From NCBI GenBank assembly GCA_963769945.1, contig CAVYOA010000013.1, positions 124,001 through 188,000 of the forward strand: a stretch of DNA of 64,000 nucleotides. The letters run 5' to 3'. The notes under the pieces were generated by a model. It did no database searches and was not told the origin of the DNA. It saw only the letters and a list, made by a program, of their open reading frames with translations. Position 1 is the first letter of the stretch. Each line of letters opens with the position of its first letter. Origin of the DNA: WHSW01 sp963769945. GTDB taxonomy: Bacteria > Actinomycetota > Thermoleophilia > Solirubrobacterales > 70-9. This document shows positions 34,842-43,606 of this stretch, in pieces. The translations under genes were made by a program, and so were the position numbers.

Positions 34842-35550
34842 GTGCCAGCGAGGCGAGAGGGACCAGATCGGGCGTTGCTCGAAGACCGGCGGCGCCTGCT
34901 CGCCGCGGCCCGGCTCTACTTCGTCTGCGAGGCTCAGCCGCACGGACAGGATCCGAGTGCCCTGCTGGCCGCGGCGATCTCCGGCGGTGTCGACGTGATC
35001 CAGATGCGCGAGAAGGCCGCCGCGGTGTGCCGAGGAGCTGGTCGCGTTCGCCGCGCCGTTCGCGCGAGCCGCACGCGATCATGGCGCCCTCTTTTTCATC
35101 AACGATCGGCCCGACCTCGTTGAGGCATGCGCAGCCGACGGCGTCCACGTCGGCCAGGAAGACGATTCGGTCGCCGACGCCCGCGCCGCCGCAGGCCCTG
35201 CGGCTCTCGTCGGCCTCTCGACACACTCCCCCTCGCAGTTCGACGCTGCGCTCGCGGCGGTCGGCGCCGAGCGCCCTGACCAGCTCAGCGCCGGGCCGGT
35301 GTGGGAGACGCCGACCAAGCAAGGTCGCCCCGCCGCCGGGCTCGAGCTGATCCGTCATGCAGCGCGAGTCGCTGGCGCCGACGATGCCTGGTTTGCGATT
35401 GGGGGCATCGACGCGGCGAACATCAGCGAAGTTGCCGGCGCCGGTGCCGCGCGAGTGGTCGTCGTGCGCGCGATTCGCGATGCGGCCGATCCCGCTGCCG
35501 CCGCAAGCGAGCTTCGCAGCGCACTGGGCGCCCCGCAACGCGCCCATTAG
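34842..35550 (+). CDS. thiE: Thiamine-phosphate synthase ThiE (single-base frameshift)
   Basis: Joins the thiazole and pyrimidine parts of thiamine. Frame one runs from GTG 34842 to GGVDVIQMREK; an extra base near 35028 shifts to EELVAFAAPFARAARDHGAL, FFINDRPDLVEACAADGVHV, VGLSTHSP and AIGGIDAANI. The corrected protein is 235 aa, close to the usual 210-220 plus an N-terminal extension. It diverges from the riboswitch-controlled thiO operon. ThiC and ThiD are not in the window. Confidence 0.9.
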
Positions 35551-35560
35551 CCTTCTGGCG

Positions 35561-36128
35561 ATGGCCAGCCGTGAACGAAAGCGCGCCGAGCGGCGCAAGC
35601 GCAAACAGCGTTCGACCCAGCGTCCACCGGGTGAAAACGGCCAAGTGTCTCGCGAGCGGACGGTCGCGGCGCGCTCGGAGGCCAAGAACCAGGCAGTGCG
35701 CGAGAAGCTCGAGCCACTCGAGCACGGCGAGCGCCCGCCGGTGGTGACGATCGGCGCTGTGGTCTCAGCCTTGATCGCGATCTCATCGGTGATCGGCTAT
35801 CTCGCCGGCGTCGAGGTGACGAGGTTCGGTAGCGATGGCATCGAGCAGGGCGAAGGCGAGGCCCCGATCACCTCGATCATCGCCGTGGTCGCCCTCATGG
35901 GCACGATGGCCTACGGGATGTGGAAGGCTCGCTACTGGGCGGTCCTGGGCTTTCAGGCGCTTGCTGGTGATCGTGCTCGTGGCGGCCTCACTCGGCCTCG
36001 TACAGGCGACCGACTGGAAGCTTGCGGTCGGAACCACTGTGCTGATCGCCGCGGCGGGGGCGATGTTCTACTTCATGATCAAGGCGATGGCGCGCATCCA
36101 GATGCCCGAGCGCCGGCCCGTGGAATAA
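35561..36128 (+). CDS. Small membrane protein of unknown function (single-base frameshift)
   Basis: An N-terminus packed with Arg and Lys (MASRERKRAERRKRKQRS), then about three or four membrane segments: VTIGAVVSALIAISSVIGYL, SIIAVVALMGTMAYGMW, and after a one-base shift near 35963, LVIVLVAASLGLVQ and LAVGTTVLIAAAGAMFYFMI. The corrected length is 188 aa. ATG 35561 is preceded by TAGCCT with a 7-nt gap. I recognise no family. Confidence 0.65.
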
Positions 36129-36181
36129 CGAGCCGCCGGCTGTTCGGGGGCGCTCGGCGAGCCGTTCTATAGAGTCGTCGT

Positions 36182-37549
36182 ATGGCCGATTCTTATGACG
36201 TGATCGTGATCGGGAGTGGCCCCGGTGGCTATGTCGCCGCTATCCGGGCGGCTCAGCTGGGCAAGAAGACCGCCGTGGTCGAGCGCGACAAAGCTGGCGG
36301 GCGCTGTCTCAATTACGCCTGCATTCCGGCGAAAACGATGCTTTACACCGCCGAGCTGCTCGACCACGCCGAGAACTCGGCCGAGCTCGGGCTCACAACT
36401 AAGGGCGCAACGCTCGATTGGAAGGCTCTCGGCGCCCGCCGGGCCAAGGTCTCGGAAACGCTCTCGGGCGGCGTCGACGGGCTGTTGCAGAAGAACAAGA
36501 TCGCCACGCTCGAGGGTGAGGGATCGCTCGACTCCGACGGCAACGTCGTCGTCAACGGCGAGACCTACGGCGCCGAGGCCGTAATCCTCGCCACCGGATC
36601 GGTTGCGATGGCGATCCCCGGCGTCGAGTTCGGCGAGCGCGTCGTCGACACCTGGGGCGCTTGGTCGCTGCCGAGTCAGCCGAAGTCGATCGGTGTCGTC
36701 GGCGCCGGCGCCTCGGGGGCCGAGATCGCCTCGGCCTACATCCGCTACGGAACCAAGGTGACGCTGATCGAGATGCTGGACCAGATCCTGCCGCTCGAAG
36801 ACAAAGACTGCGCGCGCGTCGTCGAGCGCACGTTCAAGAAGCAGGGCATCGAGATCCTCACCGGCACTCCGATCTCAGACGTCGCTGCCGGCGCGAAGTC
36901 GGTTAAGGCCAAGGTCGGAGATCAGGCGGTCGAGTTCGACTATCTCGCGATCGCCGGCGGGCGTGCGCCCGACACCGCGCCGCTCAACCTCGACGCAGCC
37001 GGGATCAAGACCGCCGAAGACGGCAGGATCGAGATCGACGAGCTTCAGCACACCTCGAACAACAAGGTCTACGCAATCGGCGACCTCGTCCGCGGCCCCG
37101 CGCTCGCGCATAAGGCGATGGAGGAGGGCGTGGTCGCCGCCGAAACGATCGCCGGCGCGCCCACGCACGCAGTCGATCCCGATCTCGTCCCGGGAGCGAC
37201 CTTTTGTCACCCGCAGGTGGCGAGCGTTGGCATGACCGAAGCGCAGGCCAAGGAGACTGGGCGCGAGATCAAGGTCGGCAAGTTCAAGCTCGGCGGCGTC
37301 GGCTCGTCGGTGATCTACGACGACCGCGACGGCATGGTCAAGATCGTCGCCGACGCCGAATACGGCGAGATCCTCGGGGCCCATATCGTCGGCAACCGCG
37401 CCTGCGACATGATCAGCGAGCTCGTCGACACGATCGCGCTCGAGGGCGGCTATCAGGAACTGGCGCGCATCGTCCATCCGCATCCGACGATGTCGGAAGC
37501 GGTGCTCGACGCCGCCCGCGCCGTCGACGGCTGGGCGACACACGCCTAG
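36182..37549 (+). CDS. lpdA: Dihydrolipoamide dehydrogenase (E3)
   Basis: The 455-aa FAD/NAD enzyme that re-oxidises dihydrolipoamide for 2-oxoacid dehydrogenases. VIVIGSGPGGYVAAIRAAQL is the FAD fold at the N-terminus. The redox disulfide is in RCLNYACIPAKTM (Cys near residues 41 and 46), GVVGAGASGAEIAS is the NAD fold near residue 175, and the C-terminal catalytic dyad HPHPTMSE is near residue 435. The motif GGRCLNYAC departs slightly from the usual GGTCLNVGC. TAGAGT lies 6 nt before the ATG with no Shine-Dalgarno. Confidence 0.95.
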   Translation: MADSYDVIVIGSGPGGYVAAIRAAQLGKKTAVVERDKAGGRCLNYACIPAKTMLYTAELLDHAENSAELGLTTKGATLDWKALGARRAKVSETLSGGVDGLLQKNKIATLEGEGSLDSDGNVVVNGETYGAEAVILATGSVAMAIPGVEFGERVVDTWGAWSLPSQPKSIGVVGAGASGAEIASAYIRYGTKVTLIEMLDQILPLEDKDCARVVERTFKKQGIEILTGTPISDVAAGAKSVKAKVGDQAVEFDYLAIAGGRAPDTAPLNLDAAGIKTAEDGRIEIDELQHTSNNKVYAIGDLVRGPALAHKAMEEGVVAAETIAGAPTHAVDPDLVPGATFCHPQVASVGMTEAQAKETGREIKVGKFKLGGVGSSVIYDDRDGMVKIVADAEYGEILGAHIVGNRACDMISELVDTIALEGGYQELARIVHPHPTMSEAVLDAARAVDGWATHA

Positions 37550-37552
37550 CTC

Positions 37553-38149
37553 GTGGGCGCTGCGCGAGCGACCTTCTACTACGACCTCGGCTCCCCTTAC
37601 GCCTACCTCGCCGCCGAGCGGATCTCCGCCGTGTTCGAGCACGCCGGCGCCGAGCAGCCCGAGTGGCAGCCGATCCTTCTCGGCGGCCTCTTCGCCCGCT
37701 TCGATCGCAGCTCGTGGGCGCTGGGGCCCGCGCGCGATGAAGGCATGCGCGAGGTCCAGCGGCGAGCTTCGGCGTACGGGCTGCCGCCGATCCGCTGGCC
37801 CGAGCTCTGGCCCGGCAACTATCTGACCGCGATGCGCACGGCGACGTTCGCAAAGGAGATCGGCCGCACGATCTCCTTCTCGCTGGCGGCATTTCGCCAG
37901 GGCTTCGCCGCCGGGCGCGACCTGAGCGAGCGCGACAACGTATTCATCGCGGCAGCATCATCGGAGCTGCACCCGAGGTCGCTGGAGATCGCAATCGGCC
38001 GCGAGGCGATCAAACAGCGGCTGCGCGCCGCAACCGACGAGGCGGGCGACCGGGGCGTTCGCGGAGTCCCGGCGGTGGTCGTAGGCGACGAGGTCTTCTG
38101 GGGCGACGACCGGCTCGAGGATGCCGCAGAGGCCCAGCTTCGCGGGTGA
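37553..38149 (+). CDS. DsbA-like thioredoxin-fold protein, 2-hydroxychromene-2-carboxylate isomerase type
   Basis: A 198-aa protein of the DsbA/kappa-GST superfamily. FYYDLGSPYAYLAAERI near the N-terminus replaces the CxxC of true DsbA with SPY, typical of HCCA isomerases, which use glutathione or a related thiol. The conserved end RGVRGVPAVVVGDEVFWGDDRL is the cis-Pro and C-terminal block. It starts 3 bp after lpdA, so the two share a transcript. The natural substrate is unknown and the isomerase name is by family only. Confidence 0.82.
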   Translation: MGAARATFYYDLGSPYAYLAAERISAVFEHAGAEQPEWQPILLGGLFARFDRSSWALGPARDEGMREVQRRASAYGLPPIRWPELWPGNYLTAMRTATFAKEIGRTISFSLAAFRQGFAAGRDLSERDNVFIAAASSELHPRSLEIAIGREAIKQRLRAATDEAGDRGVRGVPAVVVGDEVFWGDDRLEDAAEAQLRG

Positions 38150-38165
38150 GCTATGTTGCGGACGG

Positions 38166-39449
38166 GTGGCTGACAAGGCTGAGAAGACAGCGCAAGCGCC
38201 AAGTGCGGATGGCGCTGGTACCTCGCAGCGACCGCTTCCCGAGGCCGACGTTTGTCTGGAGCTACTCGAAACGATGGCCCTGATTCGCCGTTTCGAGGAG
38301 GAAGCGGGGCGTCAGTACCAACGAGCCAAAGCGGGCGGATTCCTTCATCTCGCGATCGGCGAGGAGGCAACGATCGTCGGCACAACCTCGGCGATGCGGC
38401 AGGGCGACTACTTGATCGGCACCTACCGCACGCACGGCCACGCGATCGCGCGCGGCACAGACCCCAAGCATGTGATGGCCGAGCTCTTCGGCCGCGTCGA
38501 CGGCACCTCTGGCGGGCGCGGCGGCTCGATGCACGTCTACGACCACGAGCGCCGTTTCCTTGGCGGCTATGGGATCGTCGGCGGCAACCTGCCACTTGCA
38601 GCCGGTGTCGCCCTGGCTTCCGACTACACGGGAACCGACGACGTCACCGTCTGCATGTTCGGTGACGGCGCCTCCAACACCGGCAACTTCGGCGAGACGA
38701 TGAACCTGGCCGCGTTGTGGAGCCTGCCGGTCGTGTTCATCCTCGAGAACAACCTCTATGGGATGGGAACCTCGGTCGAGCGCCACTCCGCGGTCACCGA
38801 CTTCTCGAAGAAGGCCGAGGGGCTCGGAGTCCCCGGCGTGCGCGCCGACGGCATGGATGTGCTGGCGATGCGCGAGACCGTCGCCGAGCATCTGCGGATC
38901 GCTCGCGAGGACCGGCGGCCGACGATGGTCGAGGCCTTCACCTACCGCTACCGCGGCCACTCGGCAGCCGACCCCGAGGTCTACCGAACCAAGGAAGAGG
39001 TCGCCGAGTGGCGCAAGAAGGACCCGATCGAAGCCTTTGCCGAGCGACTCGAGGCCGAGGGTGTGCTGGACGACGGCGCCCGCGAAGAGATGCGCGAGCG
39101 CATCGAGCAGCGCGTCGTCGACGCGGTCGCCTTCGCCGACGAGTCACCGGAGCCGCCGCTCGACACGCTCTACGACCACCTCTACGTGCTCGGTGAAGCC
39201 GTGCCCGGGTGGTATGCGATCGATGAGCGTGCGCCCCATGTCTTCGCCGGCGAGCGCGAGGGCGAGGAGCTCACCGGTGAGGCAATGCGCCTGGCCAAGG
39301 CCGGCGCCGACTACGGCGGGCGCGCCGCGCAGACGGGTCGCAAGTCCGGTGAAGAGCTCGAAGATCGCGACGAGGGTGAGGCGCTCGAGCCGAGTTCCGA
39401 CGAGTTCATCGAAGAGGGCGCCGAGGGCGACACGGAAGGTCCCTGGTAA
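38166..39449 (+). CDS. pdhA: Pyruvate dehydrogenase-type E1 alpha subunit
   Basis: A 427-aa thiamine-diphosphate E1 alpha chain. RRFEEEAGRQYQRAKAGGF near residue 40, TYRTHGHAIARG near residue 88 and the ThDP site GDGASNTGNFGETMN...LENN near residue 165 are clear. YRYRGHSAADPEVYR is the phosphorylation-loop region. GTG 38166 is preceded by TATGTT 8 nt upstream. An acidic C-terminal extension of about 60 residues follows the domain. E1 beta overlaps it (TAATG). Pyruvate is inferred from the sequence type; acetoin is an alternative. Confidence 0.92.
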   Translation: MADKAEKTAQAPSADGAGTSQRPLPEADVCLELLETMALIRRFEEEAGRQYQRAKAGGFLHLAIGEEATIVGTTSAMRQGDYLIGTYRTHGHAIARGTDPKHVMAELFGRVDGTSGGRGGSMHVYDHERRFLGGYGIVGGNLPLAAGVALASDYTGTDDVTVCMFGDGASNTGNFGETMNLAALWSLPVVFILENNLYGMGTSVERHSAVTDFSKKAEGLGVPGVRADGMDVLAMRETVAEHLRIAREDRRPTMVEAFTYRYRGHSAADPEVYRTKEEVAEWRKKDPIEAFAERLEAEGVLDDGAREEMRERIEQRVVDAVAFADESPEPPLDTLYDHLYVLGEAVPGWYAIDERAPHVFAGEREGEELTGEAMRLAKAGADYGGRAAQTGRKSGEELEDRDEGEALEPSSDEFIEEGAEGDTEGPW

Positions 39450-40438
39450 TGCCGGCTCTGAGAATGCGAGAAGCGCTGCGCGATGCAATGGGTGAGGAGA
39501 TGCGCCGCGACGAGTCCGTCTACGTGATGGGCGAGGACGTAGCCGTCTTTCAGGGCGCGTTCAAGGTCACCGAAGGGTTGCTGGAGGAGTTCGGCGAGCG
39601 CCGAGTTCGCGACACGCCGATCTCCGAGAACACGATCGTCGGCATGGGCGTCGGCTCGGCGATGGCGGGACTGCGCCCTGTGGTCGAGTTGATGACCGTC
39701 AACTTCGCCCTGCTCGCCTTGGATCAGATCATCAATCACGCCGCGGCGATCCCTTACATGTTCAACGGCCAGGCGCGGGTGCCGATGGTGATCCGGATGC
39801 CGGGCGGCGGCGGCCATCAGCTCGGCCCGACCCACTCCCATAGCTTCGAGGCAATGTTCCTGCAGATTCCCGGACTGCTGGTCGCCTGCCCTTCGACACC
39901 CGCCGACGGCAAAGGCATGCTCAAGGCCGCGATTCGCGATGACAACCCGGTCATCTTCATCGAGCACGAGGGTCTGTACGGCGCCCGCGGCGAGGTTCCC
40001 GAAGGCGACGATCACGTCGTCGAGTTCGGCAAGGCGGCGGTTCGCCGCGAGGGCGGCGACGTCACCATCGTCGGGATCCTGCGCATGGCCCACACCGCTC
40101 AACAGGCAGCGAAGACGCTGGCAAGCGAACACCATGTCGAAGCCGAGGTGATCGATCCCCGCACCCTGCGACCGCTCGATCTCGACACGATCCTCGAATC
40201 GGTGCGAAAGACCAACCGCCTGGTCATCGTCGAGGAAGGCTGGCCGCATGGCGGCGTCGGCGCCAACATCGCCGCCCTGGTCGCAGAACAGGCCTTTGAC
40301 CATCTCGACGCACCGATTCAGCGGGTCACCGGCGCTGACGTGCCGATGCCCTATTCGAAACGGCTGGAGCAGTCGGCAATCCCGCACGCAGAGCACGTCG
40401 TCAGCGCGGCGCTGGCGACAACCGAGGGGGCGGTCTGA
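39449..40438 (+). CDS. pdhB: Pyruvate dehydrogenase-type E1 beta subunit
   Basis: A 329-aa transketolase-like beta chain. MREALRDAMGEEMRRDESVY, GAFKVTEGLLEEFGERRVRD, PISENTIVGMGVGSAMAGLRP and the C-terminal domain RKTNRLVIVEEGWPHGGVG are family hallmarks. It forms an alpha2beta2 E1 with the preceding gene. Start and stop codons overlap those of pdhA and pdhC (TAATG and TGATG), indicating tight coupling. Confidence 0.95.
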   Translation: MPALRMREALRDAMGEEMRRDESVYVMGEDVAVFQGAFKVTEGLLEEFGERRVRDTPISENTIVGMGVGSAMAGLRPVVELMTVNFALLALDQIINHAAAIPYMFNGQARVPMVIRMPGGGGHQLGPTHSHSFEAMFLQIPGLLVACPSTPADGKGMLKAAIRDDNPVIFIEHEGLYGARGEVPEGDDHVVEFGKAAVRREGGDVTIVGILRMAHTAQQAAKTLASEHHVEAEVIDPRTLRPLDLDTILESVRKTNRLVIVEEGWPHGGVGANIAALVAEQAFDHLDAPIQRVTGADVPMPYSKRLEQSAIPHAEHVVSAALATTEGAV

Positions 40439-41794
40439 TGGCGACCGACATCGTCATGCCACGGCTGTCGGACTCGATGGAAGAGGGCACCGTGCTCAGC
40501 TGGATGAAGCAGGTCGGCGACGAGGTCGCGCTCGGCGAGGAGCTGGTTGAGATCGAGACCGACAAGGCGAACATGGTGTTCGAGTCTGATGCGGCTGGGA
40601 CGCTGATCGAGATCTTGGCCGAGGAGGGGACGACCTTGCCGATTGGTGAGGTGATTGCCCGGGTTGGCGAGAAGGGGGAAGCCGCGTCTGGTGGCGGCGA
40701 GGGGGACGATGGCGCTTCTGGCGGGGACGGCGAACCCGATGCGGACGCAAGCGAGAAGGGCGGCGAGCGAAGACGCCCCCGAGTCGGACGAAACGGCCGG
40801 GGATCCAGCCCCGGCCGAGAGCGAGGAGGATTCCTCCGCTACCCAGCCTTTGAGCGGATCGCGTCGGGGAGAAGGTTCGGACGATGGCGAGCGGGTGAAG
40901 GCTTCGCCGCTGGCGCGACGGATGGCTGAAGAGAAGGGCGTGGAGCTCCGCTCGATCTCGGGCTCGGGGCCGGGTGGGCGGATCATCAAGACCGACGTGG
41001 AGAGCGCGTCCGCGGCGCCGGCGCCGGACGCTGAATCAGGGCCTGAGCAGGCAGCGGCGCCAGCGCCCACGGCAGGGGCGAAGGAAAAGCCCGAGACGGC
41101 GAAGGGCGCGGTCGAGGTCGTCGAGCTGACCAAGCTGCAGCAGACCGTGTCGCGGCGGATGGCCGAATCGAAGGCGACCGCTCCCCACTTCTACCTCCAG
41201 GCGGAGATCGACATGTCGCGCTGCTTCGAGGCGCGCGCGCGGGTCAAGGCCGCCGCCAGCGAGGGTGAGGTGGTGCCGTCCTTCAACGACATGGTCGTTA
41301 AGGCGTGCGCGATCGCGCTAGGAGAGTTTCCGCGCGCCAACGGCGCCTATCGCGATGGCAAGTTCGAGCTCTACGAGCGCGTCAACGTCGGCATTGCCGT
41401 GGCCGCTCGCGATGCTCTGGTCGTACCGACGATCTTCGACGCCGATCGCAAGGGCCTGCGCCAGATCGCAACCGAGTCGCGCTCGCTGGCAACACGGGTT
41501 CGCGACGGCACCGTCACACCGCCGGAGCTATCGGGCGGGACGTTCACCGTCTCCAACCTCGGCATGTACGGCATCTCCAACTTCCACGCCGTGATCAACG
41601 CGCCTCAGGCCGCGATTCTCGCGGTCGGCGCAATCGAGGAGAAGCCTGTCGTTCGCGACGGCGAGATCGCCGCCGGGCGGATCATGGGCGTCACGCTCGC
41701 CTGCGATCACCGCATCCTCTACGGCGCCGACGGCGCCGAGTTTCTCGCGCGGATCAAGGCTCTGCTGAGCGAGCCGCTGGGCTTGGCGCTCTGA
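40438..41794 (+). CDS. pdhC: Dihydrolipoyl acyltransferase E2, pyruvate type (single-base frameshift)
   Basis: The core of the complex, 451 aa after correction. Frame one holds one lipoyl domain with the modified Lys in IETDKANMVFES near residue 43. An extra base near 40765 in a Gly/Glu-rich linker moves to the second frame, which contains the E1/E3-binding domain (ASPLARRMAEEKGVEL...GPGGRIIKTD) and the catalytic domain ending in CDHRILYGADGAEFL. The active-site His-Arg are present and the usual Asp is Tyr, a known variant of this subgroup. Confidence 0.92.
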
Positions 41795-41797
41795 CCG

Positions 41798-42274
41798 TTG
41801 TCGCTGACCGGCTTGATCGACGTCCCGATCGAGTCGCTGCCGTACGTGGACGAGCACGCGACCACGATCGTCGCCACGGCGGATCAGGTCTGGGACGCGC
41901 TGATCGCGGTCACCTTGGGATCGACCTCGGGACCGATTTCTGCGCGGGTGGCAAAGACACTTGGCTGCGTGCCGTTGGAGCGCAGTGGCGAGGTCGGTGA
42001 GATCGGCTCGACCGTGCCGGGCTTCGTCGTCACCCGCGCCGTGCGCCCGGCCGTGCTGGCGCTGATGGGAGAGCACCGGTTCTCCTGCTACGCCCTGATC
42101 TTCACCGCCACCGACACTCCGACCGGCCTCGTCGAGCTGCGCGCGACGACCCGGGCCAAGTTTCCCTCGCGCGCGGGCAGCGTCTACCGCATGCTCGTCA
42201 TCGGCAGCCGCGGGCACGTTTTCGCGACGCGCTCGATCCTGCGCGCGGTGCGCCGGCGCGCCGAACGATCTTGA
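41798..42274 (+). CDS. Hypothetical protein, possible SRPBCC-like fold
   Basis: A 158-aa protein starting at TTG 41798, three bases after pdhC. Segments such as HATTIVATADQVWDALIAVT and LIFTATDTPTGLVELRATTR suggest a lipid-binding START/SRPBCC-like or DUF2867-like fold; this is a fold impression only. The C-terminus is basic. There are no membrane segments. It is probably co-transcribed with the pdh genes, but its role is unknown. Confidence 0.65.
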   Translation: MSLTGLIDVPIESLPYVDEHATTIVATADQVWDALIAVTLGSTSGPISARVAKTLGCVPLERSGEVGEIGSTVPGFVVTRAVRPAVLALMGEHRFSCYALIFTATDTPTGLVELRATTRAKFPSRAGSVYRMLVIGSRGHVFATRSILRAVRRRAERS

Positions 42275-42301
42275 ATCGCTCAGCCCAATCGACGCCCGGG
42301 G

Positions 42302-42329
42302 TTGAAATATCGGCAAACGGGAATACACT
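42302..42329 (+). promoter_or_regulatory. Sigma70-like promoter of the branched-chain 2-oxoacid dehydrogenase operon
   Basis: TTGAAA (42302-42307) and TACACT (42324-42329) are separated by 16 bp in an unusually AT-rich stretch, 177 bp before the E1 alpha ATG. The resulting leader of about 170 nt includes the inverted repeat CGAGC-AAATA-GCTCG (42346-42360) and two identical 13-bp repeats, so post-initiation control is possible. Confidence 0.45.
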
Positions 42330-42421
42330 GATGTAGCGATTTGCACGAGCAAATAGCTCGCGTGATCACAGACATAGGCGGCGAGGGAGGAACCCCGAGC
42401 TGCTGTCGTCCATAGGCGTTG

Positions 42422-42472
42422 CCGAGGAGATCCCGAAGCAACGAAAGACGGTCCAGGTTCCGAGGAGATCCC
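42422..42472 (+). repeat. Two 13-bp direct repeats in the bkd leader
   Basis: CCGAGGAGATCCC occurs at 42422-42434 and again at 42460-42472, 38 bp apart. Each copy contains AGGAG. They lie between the putative promoter and the E1 alpha start. Confidence 0.5.
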
Positions 42473-42505
42473 AAAGAGCCCGGCCAAACGCGAAGGACGG
42501 AAGAG

Positions 42506-43606
42506 ATGAAGCCAGCCAATGGCGCTGTCGCGAGCGACTTCTCGCGCGATGAATTGCGCGATCGCCGCAACGATCACCTGACACGGGCAGACCGCACCGC
42601 CCTGTTGCACTACATGGCGCTGATGCGCTCCGCCGAGGAGCGCGGAATCACGCTTTATCGCCAGGGCAAGATCCCCGGCAGCTTCTATGACGGCTGCGGC
42701 CAGGAGGCGATCTCGGTCGGCTCCTCGTTCGTGCTCGGGCCGCAGGACCGCATGTGCATCCTGCACCGCGATCTCGGCGCGCACTTCGTCCGCGGCGTCA
42801 CCCCAGATCGCTATCTCGCCAACTACATGGGCCGAAGCGCCGGCCCCACCGGCGGCAAGGACGGCAACCTGCACTTCGGCGACAAGGAGCTTGGCTGCGT
42901 CGGCATGGTCTCGATGCTGCCCGACATGGCGCTCGTCGCTACCGGGCTGGCGCTCGCTTTCAAGCTGCGCTCAGAGCCGCGGGTGGCGATGACCTACTTC
43001 GGCGAGGGTTCGACCGCAAACGGCCAATGGCACGAGGCGATGAACTTCGCCGGCATCCACCAGCTGCCGGTGATTTTCATGCTCGAGAACAACGGCTTCG
43101 CCTACTCGACGCCGAACGAGCTCGAGTTCGCGGTTGACCCGGTCAAGCGCGCCGCGACCTACGGCTTCCCGGGCGTGCTGGTCGACGGCAACGATGTCGA
43201 GGCGGTGTTCGAGGCATCGCGCCTCGCTGTCGACCGCGCCCGCGACGGAGGCGGGCCGACGCTGATCGAGTGCCGGACGATGCGCATGCACGGCCACGGC
43301 GCTCACGACAACATGAGCTACGTCCCCGCCTCGGTGCGTGAGGAATGGGCACAGCGAGATCCGATCGAGCTCTACAGCGCGCGCCTCGTCGCTGAGCACG
43401 ACTTCTCCGCCGACGAGGTTGAGTCGATTCGCGCCGGCGCCAAGACCGAGGTCGACGAGGCCGCAAGCAAGGCGCTCGAATCGCCTATGCCGGATGCGGC
43501 GACTGCCATCGAAGGCGTCTTCGCCGAGGAGTGGGCGCCTCTGGGCGACGGCACGGCGCCGTGGTCGCATTGGAACGGCGCCGAGGCCGAGCGGAGTGCC
43601 GCATGA
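42506..43606 (+). CDS. bkdA: Branched-chain 2-oxoacid dehydrogenase E1 alpha subunit
   Basis: A 366-aa ThDP-dependent E1 alpha, distinct from the pdhA copy. LHYMALMRSAEERGITLYRQ, GSFYDGCGQEAISVGSSFVL, HRDLGAHFVRGV and the ThDP site GEGSTANGQWHEAMNFAG...LENN fit the branched-chain/acetoin group. ATG 42506 has GGAAGAG upstream; the in-frame extension to 42419 covers leader repeats. Leucine dehydrogenase in the same operon favours branched-chain keto acids as substrate. The ATGA overlap with E1 beta is visible at 43603-43606. Confidence 0.9.
   Translation: MKPANGAVASDFSRDELRDRRNDHLTRADRTALLHYMALMRSAEERGITLYRQGKIPGSFYDGCGQEAISVGSSFVLGPQDRMCILHRDLGAHFVRGVTPDRYLANYMGRSAGPTGGKDGNLHFGDKELGCVGMVSMLPDMALVATGLALAFKLRSEPRVAMTYFGEGSTANGQWHEAMNFAGIHQLPVIFMLENNGFAYSTPNELEFAVDPVKRAATYGFPGVLVDGNDVEAVFEASRLAVDRARDGGGPTLIECRTMRMHGHGAHDNMSYVPASVREEWAQRDPIELYSARLVAEHDFSADEVESIRAGAKTEVDEAASKALESPMPDAATAIEGVFAEEWAPLGDGTAPWSHWNGAEAERSAA

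Noticed and set aside
42362..42415. Possible 17-aa leader peptide (MITDIGGEGGTPSCCRP) before bkd
   Set aside because: No ribosome-binding site and no enrichment in Leu, Ile or Val as expected for attenuation.
41528..42874. 448-aa minus-strand ORF over the pdhC end, the bkd leader and E1 alpha
   Set aside because: It spans two conserved plus-strand genes and a promoter-like AT-rich region; no recognisable domain.
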